From: Solirubrobacter sp963798325
GTDB lineage: Bacteria; Actinomycetota; Thermoleophilia; Solirubrobacterales; Solirubrobacteraceae
Length of the DNA: 64,000 bases
Direction: 5' to 3'
NCBI GenBank assembly: GCA_963798325.1
Contig: CAWCSS010000002.1
Location: 124,001 to 188,000 of the forward strand
The notes beneath the pieces are model-generated. The model made no database searches, was not told where the DNA came from, and saw only the letters and a list, made by a program, of their open reading frames with translations. This document shows, piece by piece, positions 7,113 through 15,514 of this stretch (within the stretch, counting starts at the first letter, position 1; every line of letters starts with the position of its first letter). A program made the position numbers and the translations under genes.

Positions 7113-8250
7113 CTGATCGCGCGTCCGCCGTCCGGATCGAAGAGCTTGATCTGGGCGGCGTCCAGCGCCAGCTCCAGCGTCGCGCCGGTCTCCGCCCGGC
7201 TCTGCGCGTCGAGCCGGGCGACGACGGTCGAACCGGATCCCGGAACCTCTTCCAGGCCGGCGTCCGAGGCCAGCTCGTCGAGCTGGTCGGACTTGACCTC
7301 CGGCGCCTTCGTCTCGAAGTAGGCGTAGAGCTCAGAGCCCATCGACTCGACCAGGTCGAGCGTGGCCGTGAAGCGCATGCCGCTGTCGTCGATCGCGGCG
7401 TCCTCGAAGTGCTCCGGGCGGATGCCGGCGATCACGTCGCGCTTGTTCGTCTTGACGCCGGGCGGGATCGGCGCGTCGCCGAACGGCAGCTTGAGCTTGT
7501 CGTCCTCGAGCCGGGCGGGCACGAAGTTCATCGCGGGCGAGCCGATGAAGCCGGCCACGAACAGGTTCTCCGGGTGCTCGTAGAGCACCTTGGGCGTGTC
7601 GACCTGCTGGATCACGCCCGCCGCGCATGACGGCCACGCGGTCGCCGAGGGTCATCGCCTCGGTCTGATCGTGGGTGACGTAGAGCATCGTCGTCCCCAG
7701 CTGGTGCTGGATGCGGGCGACCTGCGTGCGCATCTGCACGCGCAGCTTCGCGTCGAGGTTGCTCAGCGGCTCGTCCATCAGGAACGCCTTCGGGTCGCGC
7801 ACGATCGCGCGGCCCATCGCCACCCGTTGGCGCTGGCCGCCGGAGAGGTTCGCGGGCTTGCGGTCCAGGTGACGTTGAGCTCGAGGATGTCGGCCGCGTT
7901 GAGCACCTTGCGCCTCGATCTCGGATCTTGGAGACCTTCGCCAGCTTCAGCGCGAAGCCCATGTTCTCGCGCACGGTCATGTGCGGGTACAGCGCGTAGT
8001 TCTGAAAGACCATGGCGATGTCGCGATCGCGCGGCGCGAGCTCGTTGACGCGCTCGCCGCCGATGATCAGCTCGCCGTCGGTGATCTCCTCCAGCCCCGC
8101 GACCATCCGCAGCGCCGTCGACTTCCCGCAGCCGGACGGGCCGACGAGGATCATGAACTCGCCGTCGCCGACCTCGAGGCTCATGTCCTTGACGGCCTCG
8201 AAGCCGTCCGGGTAGCGCTTCCAGATGTTCTGGAACGTGATCTCCGCCAT
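7109..8250 (-). CDS. MalK/UgpC-type sugar ABC transporter ATPase (frameshifted in this sequence)
   Basis: About 380 residues when repaired. Walker A is GPSGCGKST, the Q-loop region FQNYALYPHMTVREN, Walker B FLMDEPLSNLDAKLR and the switch His is in YVTHDQTEAMTLGDR. The C-terminal regulatory OB domain includes GIRPEHFED. Breaks near 7617 (one extra G before the VIQQVD segment), 7904 and 7919 (extra C each) and 7870 (one base missing before LDRKP) restore a full-length protein including the LSGGQRQRVAMGRA signature. No permease or binding-protein gene lies nearby, so it probably energises several sugar transporters, like MsmK/MsiK (inference). It is co-transcribed with the cupin gene (TGATG overlap). 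Confidence 0.88.
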
Positions 8251-8567
8251 CAGTCACGTGCTCCCGGATGCCCGTCCCCCGGCCAGGGCGCGAGTACGAG
8301 CAACAAGCGCGCGTCGCTGGTGGCCTTGACGGCGTGACGCTCATTCGGGTCAAAGACCGCGGCGCACCCGGCGGTGCACGTGCTCCCGGCGAGGTCCACC
8401 TCACCGTCGATGACCACGACGTACGCGCGCTCGTGGACCGAGTGGTCCTGCAGCTCCTCGCCGGCGGGAAGGTTGATCAGAATCGACCGCGCCTCTCCCC
8501 GCGCGGAGTGCAGGATCTTCGGATGGTGCGGCTCGACAGCGAGCGAACGAAGATCCCAGTGCTCCAT
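8250..8567 (-). CDS. small single-domain cupin protein
   Basis: A 105-residue cupin: ILINLPAGEELQDHSVHERAYVVVIDGEVDLAG contains the first motif (His and Glu of the metal site), and AAVFDPNERHAVKATSDARLLLVLAPWP the second. ATG 8567 is preferred because a TACGCT hexamer ends seven bases before it. Its stop overlaps the start of the sugar-ATPase gene. Cupins of this size can be sugar isomerases or binding proteins, and the coupling to a sugar ATPase hints at a carbohydrate link, but the substrate is unknown. Confidence 0.8.
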   Translation of the reverse strand: MEHWDLRSLAVEPHHPKILHSARGEARSILINLPAGEELQDHSVHERAYVVVIDGEVDLAGSTCTAGCAAVFDPNERHAVKATSDARLLLVLAPWPGDGHPGARD

Positions 8568-8574
8568 GCGCGGG

Positions 8575-8580
8575 AGCGTA
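8575..8580 (-). promoter_or_regulatory. -10 hexamer TACGCT, leaderless promoter of the cupin gene
   Basis: On the minus strand TACGCT is followed by seven bases and then the ATG at 8567. No Shine-Dalgarno sequence lies between. Confidence 0.45.
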
Positions 8581-8620
8581 CTTCGTAATCCACCGGGGGG
8601 CTGCCGCCCCCGGGCCCCCG

Positions 8621-9419
8621 CTACTGGTCGGCGGCGTCGCGCAGGCGGTTGATGGCCTGGCGGATGATGCGTGAGACGTGCATCTGGGAGACGCCGACGC
8701 GCTCGCCGATCTCGGCCTGCGTGAGGTCCTCGGCGAAGCGCAGGCGCAGGATCTCGCGCTCGCGATCGGTCAGGACGCGCATCAGGCGCTCGATCGTCGC
8801 GCTGTCCTCGGCGGTGTCGAACCCCGGGTCCTCGATGCCGAGACGCCGCACCGAGCCCGTCGCTCTCCTCGTCACCGTCGTCGCGCGGGCGGTCGAGGCT
8901 CACCGCGCGGTAGGCGCCGGCGGCCTCGCGCGCCTCGAGCACCTGCTCGAGCGTCGTGCCGGTGCGCTGGGCGATCTCGGCGGGCGTCGCCGCGCGCCCG
9001 AGCTCACGCGAGAGTTCCTCCCCCACCGGCTCCAGGCGGACCGCGAGCTCCTGCAGGTCGCGGGGGACCCGCACCGACCAGCCGTTGTCGCGGAAGTGGC
9101 GCTTGAGCTCGCCGAGGATGGTCGGAACGGCGAAGCTCGAGAAGGCGGTCTCGCGGGTCGAGTCGAAGCGGTCGATCGCCTTGATCAGCCCCAGCGAGGC
9201 GACCTGGTGGAGGTCGTCGAGCGGCTCGCCGGCCCGCTGATAGCGGCGGGCGAGCTGCCGGGCGAGCGGCAGGAAGCGCCGGACCAGCTCGGCGCGTGCC
9301 TGCTGGTCGCCGCGATGGGCGCGCTCCAGCAGCGCGCGGTCCGCGCGGGCGCGGGCCACGCGGGATTCGATCTCGGGCGCGTGCGTCCGTGCGCCCACCG
9401 GTCGGTCTTCGAGATGCAT
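8621..9419 (-). CDS. second SigB/SigF-type sigma factor (frameshifted in this sequence)
   Basis: A paralogue of the sigma factor at 2613: region 2 is LHQVASLGLIKAIDRFDSTR and AVPTILGELKRHFRDNGWSVRVPR, region 3 ELGRAATPAEIAQRTGTTLEQV, and region 4 DLTQAEIGERVGVSQMHVSRIIRQAI. Removing one G of CTCGGTGCGG near 8861 joins the two frames (DEESDGL-VRRLGIEDPG). ATG 9419 is used; a TTG precedes it directly. About 265 residues, normal for the family. It is divergent from the ANTAR regulator. The two sigma factors share nearly the same helix-turn-helix recognition segment, so their regulons may overlap. Confidence 0.88.
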
Positions 9420-9458
9420 CAAGGCCAGAACTCGTTATCTGCGGAAGGTCGCGCCGGT

Positions 9459-9464
9459 AGGCTG
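9459..9464 (+). promoter_or_regulatory. -10 hexamer TAGGCT of the ANTAR regulator gene
   Basis: TAGGCT in the divergent gap between the second sigma factor and the ANTAR gene. Transcription would start near 9471, leaving a leader of about 60 bases before the ATG at 9532. Confidence 0.35.
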
Positions 9465-9531
9465 GGGCGCTGAGGACCGTCCGGCGGGGGTCTGGGCCGG
9501 GCAAGAAAAAGTGTAGAGGACAGTCGGGAAC

Positions 9532-10155
9532 ATGACCACTGACAACACCGGTACGAGCGAGCGCAATCTACGGATTCTTCTCGCCAACGAACGTGAGGAG
9601 CACCTGCTCGTGCTCGGTGAGGTGCTCGATGGGCTCGGGCACGAGGTGACGCCGTTCGCGGTCTCGGTGGCGGAGGCGACGGAGCTGATCGCGCGCGAGG
9701 ATCCCGACGTCGCGTTCGTCGTGCTCGACAGCGACGACGAGCACGCGCTGGCGCTGATCTCGGAGACGGTGGCGTTCGCGTCCGGGCCGGTGCTGGTCAG
9801 CGTGCGTTCCAACGACGGGCCGGGGGAGACGATCGCGCGCGCCGCGGACCTGGGCATCGCGGGCTACGTGGACTCCTGGGAGCCCGACGACGTGCAGGCC
9901 GCGATCGACGTCGCGCTGCGGCGCTACCGCGAGGAGCAGCGACTCAACGAGAAGGTGGCGCAACTCGAATCGGCCCTGGATCGGCGGGCCGTGATCGAGC
10001 GGGCGAAGGGCATCCTGATGGAGCGCCACACCCTCGATGACCGTGCGGCGTTCGAGCTGCTGCGCGACCACGCCCGCAACAGCGGGCGGCGGGTCGTCGA
10101 CGTGGCGCAGTCCGTGCTCGACGGACACGCGCTGCTTCCTAGGTCAGCAGGCTGA
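9532..10155 (+). CDS. receiver-like plus ANTAR-domain RNA-binding antiterminator
   Basis: 207 residues. An N-terminal receiver-like fold (about 12-130: RILLANEREEHLLVLGEVL, VAFVVLDSDDEHAL) is followed by a coiled linker and a C-terminal ANTAR domain (about 150-200: RAVIERAKGILMERHTLDDRAAFELLRDHARNS). ANTAR proteins bind tandem hairpins in nascent RNA and prevent termination. The receiver keeps the strand-3 Asp region (VVLDSDDE), but its acidic pocket is atypical, so phosphorylation is uncertain. No kinase gene adjoins it. It overlaps the convergent phosphatase gene by 17 bases. Confidence 0.88.
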   Translation: MTTDNTGTSERNLRILLANEREEHLLVLGEVLDGLGHEVTPFAVSVAEATELIAREDPDVAFVVLDSDDEHALALISETVAFASGPVLVSVRSNDGPGETIARAADLGIAGYVDSWEPDDVQAAIDVALRRYREEQRLNEKVAQLESALDRRAVIERAKGILMERHTLDDRAAFELLRDHARNSGRRVVDVAQSVLDGHALLPRSAG

Positions 10156-10930
10156 CGAGGGCGTCGACCAGGGCTGACGGTCCCGCGACGTGCCAGCGGG
10201 TCTGCTTCTCGACGATCCTGGCGACGCCCCCGGCTTCGGTGACCAGCAGCGCGCCCGGGAGCCAGTCCCACGGGTCGGTCTCCGGCTGCACCCACGCATC
10301 CAGGCGCCCGGCCGCGATCCAGGCGAGCTCGAGCGTGCCGGGGCCGGCGTGGCGAAAGAGCCCGGTGGCGTCGAGCAGGGCGTGGCCGCTCTCGCGGACG
10401 CCGGGCTTGACCAGCCGGTCCTGGCGCAGGAAGAGCGCGACGTGCGCCTCCTCGAGCGGGCGCGCTTCGCGCAGGCGGATCGGCTCGCCGTTGAGCGTCG
10501 CTCCAAGGCCGCGCTCGGCGGCGTAGAGCTCGTCGAGCGGGTCGACGACGGCCGTGACCTTGGCGCCGTCCTCGTCCTCGAGCACCACCGCGCTGCACCA
10601 CCCGCCGGGCAGCCGGTTGGCGAAGCTGACCGTGCCGTCGATGCCGTCGATGTACCAGCGACGCGCCGCGTCCGCGGCGCCGCGATCGGTGCCCTCCTCG
10701 CCCACGATCGCGTCGTCGGGCCGATGGCGCCGGATCACGGCCACGGCCGCGGCCTCGGCGGCCGCGTCGGCGTCGGTCACGAGGTCGGCGGCGACGGACT
10801 TCGCGCGTGCGCGCAGGGGCGCGTGGCGCGCCGCGAGCGCCGCCTGCACGGCGGCTTGCGCCGCGGCAACGGCAATTGACAGGTCGGATTGATTTGTCGA
10901 CAGCGCGGGAAGGATTGTGGATACCGTCAA
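10139..10930 (-). CDS. inositol monophosphatase-family protein
   Basis: 263 residues. It has the metal-binding motifs of the FIG superfamily: EEGTD, the DPIDGT-like motif as YIDGIDGTVSFA, and the C-terminal DPWDWLPGALLVTEAGG. Pro of DPIDGT is replaced (IDGIDGT), but the two Asp residues and Thr remain, so phosphatase activity is plausible. Substrates in this family include inositol-1-phosphate, histidinol-phosphate and fructose-1,6-bisphosphate; none can be assigned. The start used is TTG at 10930, and a shorter start cannot be excluded. It is divergent from a small membrane-protein gene. Confidence 0.82.
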   Translation of the reverse strand: MTVSTILPALSTNQSDLSIAVAAAQAAVQAALAARHAPLRARAKSVAADLVTDADAAAEAAAVAVIRRHRPDDAIVGEEGTDRGAADAARRWYIDGIDGTVSFANRLPGGWCSAVVLEDEDGAKVTAVVDPLDELYAAERGLGATLNGEPIRLREARPLEEAHVALFLRQDRLVKPGVRESGHALLDATGLFRHAGPGTLELAWIAAGRLDAWVQPETDPWDWLPGALLVTEAGGVARIVEKQTRWHVAGPSALVDALVSLLT

Positions 10931-10954
10931 ACTCGTCTGGAAAGGGGACTGGAC

Positions 10955-11128
10955 GTGATTGGAATTCTGATCGCCGTGCTCCTTGCGGCACTGGTGTACG
11001 CGCTGTGTGTAGCGCTTGGTCTACCGGCCATCGTGGCCATCATCGCTGCTGTGCTCGTGTTGCTCGCGGGGATTCCCACGGGTGGGTATGGCATCGGCGG
11101 CCGCTTCGGCGGAAGGCGCGGAGTCTGA
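10955..11128 (+). CDS. small two-helix membrane protein, 57 residues
   Basis: GTG at 10955 follows a GGAAAGGGG ribosome-binding site. The product is almost wholly hydrophobic (VIGILIAVLLAALVYALCVA, then LPAIVAIIAAVLVLLAGI) and ends in a Gly/Arg tail (GGYGIGGRFGGRRGV). Two membrane helices with a short turn are likely. I do not recognise the family. Its stop overlaps the proposed beginning of the YihY-like gene, so the two are probably co-transcribed. Confidence 0.65.
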   Translation: MIGILIAVLLAALVYALCVALGLPAIVAIIAAVLVLLAGIPTGGYGIGGRFGGRRGV

Positions 11129-12069
11129 CCGCATCCGGAAGCGGGGCGGCCGTCACGGACGGCCGCCAGTCCGGCCCGGCGATCTCGTTCGCCGACTTCA
11201 AGAACGCCTTCGCGCGCTTCCGTCGTGATCAGATCACCGACGACGCGGCGGCGCTGACGTACTACGCCCTGCTCTCCCTGTTTCCCGCGCTGCTGTTCTC
11301 GGCGGCCGCCCTGGGTGTCTTCGGGCAACAGGGCCTGATCACCGAGGCCGCGTCCTATCTCAGTGACGCCGGCGCTCCGCCGGAGACCGTCGACGCCGTC
11401 ACCAGTGCTCTGTCCTCCGCGCAGGAGCAGAGGGGCACCGCGATCGTCGCGCTGATCCTCGGTCTGCTGACCGCGTTGAACGGCGCCTCCGGAGCCTTCG
11501 GCGCCGCCGGTCGCGCGCTGAACAAGATCTTCCGGGTCGAGGAGGGCCGTGGCTTCGTCAAGCACAAGGCCCTGGACCTGGCCTGGACGCTGGTCGTGAT
11601 GGTGCTGGCCCTGCTGACGCTGGTGCTGCTGTTCCTCGGCGGCGACCTGGCGGCCGACGTGCTCGACGCGATCGGTCTCGGCGACACCTTCACCACCGTC
11701 TGGCTGGTCCTGCGCTGGCCGCTCGCGCTGGTCGTGGCGATGCTGATCTACGCGATCGTCTTCTACGCCGCGCCCAACGTCGAGGTGCGCCGCTTCCGCT
11801 GGATCTCGCCGGGCGCGGTCACGGGCGTGCTCCTGTGGATCGTGGTCTCGGGGCTGTTCTTCGTCTACGTCTCGAACTTCTCGTCCTACAGCGCCACCTA
11901 CGGCGCCTTCGCGGGTGCCGTGATCCTGCTCGTATGGCTGTGGGTGACGAGCATCGCGTTCCTCTTCGGCGCGGAGCTGAACGCCGTCGTGGACCTTCGG
12001 CGGGCTAAGTACCTGCCGGAGACATATGACGGACCGGTACTCCCGGCCAAGGAGCCGGCGGAGGCCTGA
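11125..12069 (+). CDS. YihY/UPF0761-family inner-membrane protein
   Basis: About 300 residues, with six membrane helices in the arrangement of the YihY family (formerly mis-called ribonuclease BN). Motifs are DQITDDAAALTYYALLSLFPALLFSAAA near the start, a central LTALNGASGAFGAAGRALNKIFRVEE, and FSSYSATYGAFAGAVILLVWLWV near the end. The start is uncertain: no ATG, GTG or TTG precedes the conserved region in frame, so a CTG overlapping the upstream stop is used, and a missed one-base error is possible. The 3' end overlaps the AddA-like gene by 65 bases. Confidence 0.82.
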   Translation: MTASGSGAAVTDGRQSGPAISFADFKNAFARFRRDQITDDAAALTYYALLSLFPALLFSAAALGVFGQQGLITEAASYLSDAGAPPETVDAVTSALSSAQEQRGTAIVALILGLLTALNGASGAFGAAGRALNKIFRVEEGRGFVKHKALDLAWTLVVMVLALLTLVLLFLGGDLAADVLDAIGLGDTFTTVWLVLRWPLALVVAMLIYAIVFYAAPNVEVRRFRWISPGAVTGVLLWIVVSGLFFVYVSNFSSYSATYGAFAGAVILLVWLWVTSIAFLFGAELNAVVDLRRAKYLPETYDGPVLPAKEPAEA

Positions 12070-15000
12070 GCGTCTCGTCCTCGCCGTAGCGGCAGAGCTT
12101 CGCGCGGCCGGGACAGTCACCGCAGAGCTCGCGGTGCGGTGTGGGGGTGACCGGATAGGCGTGGGTGAGGATGCCCGTCGCCAGCCGGTTGATCTCGTCC
12201 GCGAGCTCAGGCGCGTCGGCCTGCGTGTAGGTGCGGGTGACCGGCGTCTCGGGATCGTGGTCGAGCAGGCAGTAGGAGACCTCCACGCGGGGCGCGCCGT
12301 CCCGGAGCGCCGCGAGCGCGTACACGAGCCGCTGGGTCTCGTAGTTGCGGGCGATGTAGTCGTCCGGGTCGTCGCTGATGAAGTCCGTCTTGTAATCGAC
12401 GACGAGGCGCGTGCCGTCGTGTTCTTCGGCGACGACGTCCACGAAGCCGCGGACGAGCGGGCCTGAGCCGTCGGGCTCGAGCGTGAAGCTGAACTGGGCT
12501 TCGCGGGTGACCTGCCGGGCATCTGCCAGGCGGGTGCACAGCGGGCTGCGGGCGAACGCCCCCACGAGCCTGCGGATGTCCTCTTTCTGCTCGTCCGTCA
12601 GGTCCGGGTTGGTGAGCTCCGGCAGCTGCGGGTCGGCGAAGTCGAGGTCCTCGAGCAGGGCGTGGACGATGCTGCCGCGGGTCCTGGGGTCCAGGCTCGG
12701 CGGCTCCATGCCGGGCTCGGGCGGCGGCGGCTCGACGTCGGGCAGCTGCAGCACGCGCCGGAGGTAGAAGCGGTAGCCGCACTTGCCGTAGTCGCTGATC
12801 TGGCTGTAGGAGAGCCGCTGCGGCACCGGCCGCGCCTTGATCGGGGTCGGCTTGACGCTCGCGGGAACGGCGGGGAGCGCGGTGGTGCTGGCGACCCGAG
12901 CTCGGGGCTTGCTGCTCAGCGCCTCGTCGGGCAGCGTCTCGGGCGTGTTGAGCGTGACCGCGATCCGCGCCGGGCGGCCATCCCACTCGCGCTCGATCGT
13001 GCCCTCTTGGCCGGGGCTGATCAGGGCCCGGGCGATCCAGTCGATCGGCGGGCCCCCGTTGCGCGGGCTCGGCCACTTGGTCGTGTCGGTGCCGCCGGAC
13101 AGGATCAGCAGCTCGCGGGCGCGGGTCATCGCGACGTAGAAGAGGCGGCGCTCCTCCTCGGCGTCGGCGTTGGACTCCGCTTCGGCGAGCCGTTCCCAGG
13201 TCGGGGTCGGGATCGTGTCCCCGCCGCCCAGCGGCGCGAGCCTGAGCCCGGCGGCCCGGTCGGGTCCGACCAGCAGCGCGGCACGGCGGGCGCCGGACGC
13301 GCGGCCGAGGTCGGCGACACAGACGACGGGGAACTCCAGGCCCTTGGCGCGGTGGATGGTCATCAGGCGGATCGCCTCCAGCCCGTCGGACTCCAGTGCC
13401 GCCTCGCCCTCGCGCGCCTCGGCGAGATCGCGGGCGGCGGCGTCGGCCAAGAAGCCTCGGAGGTCACGGCCCTCGGCGCGCTCGAACTCGCCGGCGAGGC
13501 GCATCAGCTTGCGCAGGTTCGCCAGGCGGCGGTCGCCGCCGGGGCGGGCCAGGACGGCGAGGTCGTAGCCGGTGGCGACGATCGCGCGTTCGAGCAGGAC
13601 CTCCAGCGGCGTGCGCTCGGCGAGGGCGCGCTCGGTGGCCAGCAGCTGAGCGATCTCGCCCCCGCGCCGCTGCACCGCCGCCCACAGCGAGCCGAGGGCG
13701 CGGCCCTCCTCGGCGAGCAGGATCAGCTCGTCGGTGCTCGCGCCGTGGAACGGGCTCGCGAGCACGTTCAGCAGCGCGTCCTCGTCGTGCGGGTTGGCGA
13801 GCACGCGCAGCCACGCGAGGCCGTCGCGCACCTGCTCCTGGGACCAGTAGCCGCGACCGCCGACGACGTAGGTCGGCAGGCCCTGCTCCTCGAGCGCCTC
13901 CTCGAACAGCCGCAGTGTGGCCGTCGCCCGCACGAGGACCACGATGTCGCCGGGGCGGCGGCCGGCGGCGACCTCTTCCCGGAGGCGATTGGCCACGCGA
14001 CGGGCCTCCGCGCGCCGCCACGGCTGGTCGCCGCCACCCGCCAGGCCGAGTCTCGGGGCGTGCTCGTCCCAGCCCTGGGTGTCGGTGATGATGAGCTCCA
14101 CCGGCGGCTCGCCGGGCGGGTCCAGGCTGAACAGCCGCAGGGCGCCGTCGGCGTCCATCGGCGTCTCCTTGCGTCCCGCCCGCAGCGGCGCGAACCGCTC
14201 CCCGAACTCCGGCGCGAACGCCGCGTTGAGCACGTCCAGCAGCTCCTCGCGCGAGCGGAAGTTGGTCGACAGGTGCCGCACGACGCCCTCCGCGCGCTTG
14301 CGGAAGATGCTCACGTCGGCGTGCCGGAACCGGTAGATCGACTGGAACTCGTCCCCGACCGCGAACAGGTTGTCCCGCTCGAGGGCCTCGAGAATCCCGA
14401 GCTGGACCGCGTTCGTGTCCTGGAACTCGTCGATCATGATCAGGCTGAAGCGCTCTGCCCACCGGTTGCGGGTCCGCTCGTCGGCCAGCAGGTCGCGGGC
14501 GCGCAGTTCGAGGTCCTCGAAGTCGACGGCCGCGCGCTCGGCCTTCGCCGCCTCGTACGTGCGCCCGAACCGGTCCAGGAGCCCGTCCAGCAGCTGCAGG
14601 GCGCCACGCGCGTGGTGGTCGGCACACGCGGCCCGGTACGCGCGCCAGGCGGCCCGGTAGGCCTCGCACGCGTCCGAGGTGAGCGCCTTGGCGCCGCCCT
14701 TGAGGTCGGCGACGGCGAGCGCGCCGGGCCACGGCACAGCGCCCGTGGGCGCCGCCGCGCCGCTCGCCCCGCCCGCGCCGCTCGCCGCCGCGCCGCTCGC
14801 TCCGCCCGCGCCGCTCGCGGCCGCCGCGTCGCTCGCCCGCGCCGCGAGCGCGATCGCCGCCTCGAGCGCGTCTCGGCCCGCGGTCACGCGGACTCCGCCG
14901 CCGGCCAGGCGCAGGTCGTACCGGGCCTCCGTCGCCGCGGCGGCCAGCGGCTCGGGGTCGGGCGGCTCCGCCAGTGGCGGCACGGTCAGGCGCGGGGCGG

Positions 15001-15514
15001 TCTCTCCCCTGGCGCGCAGGGTCGCGTAGGTGCCGAGAATGAGCTCGCGCAGGTTCGGGCCGTAGGACGCGGCGAGGTCGATCGCGGCGGGGCCGGCGGC
15101 GCGCGCCCACTCTTCCAGCGCGGCGTCGTAGGACGCGCCCGCGAGGCGTTCGGCGGCGGTCTCCTCGAGCACCTCGAAGCGCGGGTCCAGCCCGGCGGCG
15201 AGCGGCTGGGAGCGCAGCAGGCGGGCGCAGAAGCCGTGGATGGTGCCGATCCAGGCGGCGTCGACGGCGCGGGCGTGCTCGTCCTCGCCGAGCTCGGTCA
15301 GGCGGCGGCGCAGGCGCTCGGAGAGCTCGCCCGCGGCCTTCTCGGTGAACGTCAGGCCGAGGATGGCGTTGACCGGCACGCCGTCGACCCGGATGGCCGC
15401 GGCGATCCGCTCGACCATCACCGCGGTCTTGCCCGAGCCGGCGTTGGCGGCCAGCAGCGACGAGCCGGTGCGGGCCTCGATCGCGGCGCGCTGCTCGGCG
15501 GTGAAGCGCCTCAC
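12005..15514 (-). CDS. AddA-type UvrD-family helicase-nuclease
   Basis: 1169 residues. The N-terminal superfamily-1A helicase has Walker A (NAGSGKTAVMVERI), motif Ia (LTFTEKAAGEL), Walker B (IMIDEFQDTNAVQLGIL), motif III (FAVGDEFQSIYRFRHAD), motif IV (STNFRSREELLDVL), motif V (IHRAKGLEFPVVCVAD) and motif VI (RRLFYVAMTRARELLIL). The C-terminal PD-(D/E)XK nuclease has GSIVHALLEDLD and VVDYKTDF, with Cys residues (GKCGYRFY and ELCGDCPGRAKLC) that could form the iron-sulfur staple of AddA/AdnB enzymes. GTG 15514 overlaps the AddB-like stop, so the subunits are translationally coupled. The role is double-strand-break resection. An Ala/Ser/Gly-rich linker at about 14750-14850 is encoded by a short direct repeat. 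Confidence 0.92.
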   Translation of the reverse strand: MRRFTAEQRAAIEARTGSSLLAANAGSGKTAVMVERIAAAIRVDGVPVNAILGLTFTEKAAGELSERLRRRLTELGEDEHARAVDAAWIGTIHGFCARLLRSQPLAAGLDPRFEVLEETAAERLAGASYDAALEEWARAAGPAAIDLAASYGPNLRELILGTYATLRARGETAPRLTVPPLAEPPDPEPLAAAATEARYDLRLAGGGVRVTAGRDALEAAIALAARASDAAAASGAGGASGAAASGAGGASGAAAPTGAVPWPGALAVADLKGGAKALTSDACEAYRAAWRAYRAACADHHARGALQLLDGLLDRFGRTYEAAKAERAAVDFEDLELRARDLLADERTRNRWAERFSLIMIDEFQDTNAVQLGILEALERDNLFAVGDEFQSIYRFRHADVSIFRKRAEGVVRHLSTNFRSREELLDVLNAAFAPEFGERFAPLRAGRKETPMDADGALRLFSLDPPGEPPVELIITDTQGWDEHAPRLGLAGGGDQPWRRAEARRVANRLREEVAAGRRPGDIVVLVRATATLRLFEEALEEQGLPTYVVGGRGYWSQEQVRDGLAWLRVLANPHDEDALLNVLASPFHGASTDELILLAEEGRALGSLWAAVQRRGGEIAQLLATERALAERTPLEVLLERAIVATGYDLAVLARPGGDRRLANLRKLMRLAGEFERAEGRDLRGFLADAAARDLAEAREGEAALESDGLEAIRLMTIHRAKGLEFPVVCVADLGRASGARRAALLVGPDRAAGLRLAPLGGGDTIPTPTWERLAEAESNADAEEERRLFYVAMTRARELLILSGGTDTTKWPSPRNGGPPIDWIARALISPGQEGTIEREWDGRPARIAVTLNTPETLPDEALSSKPRARVASTTALPAVPASVKPTPIKARPVPQRLSYSQISDYGKCGYRFYLRRVLQLPDVEPPPPEPGMEPPSLDPRTRGSIVHALLEDLDFADPQLPELTNPDLTDEQKEDIRRLVGAFARSPLCTRLADARQVTREAQFSFTLEPDGSGPLVRGFVDVVAEEHDGTRLVVDYKTDFISDDPDDYIARNYETQRLVYALAALRDGAPRVEVSYCLLDHDPETPVTRTYTQADAPELADEINRLATGILTHAYPVTPTPHRELCGDCPGRAKLCRYGEDETLRPPPAPWPGVPVRHMSPAGT

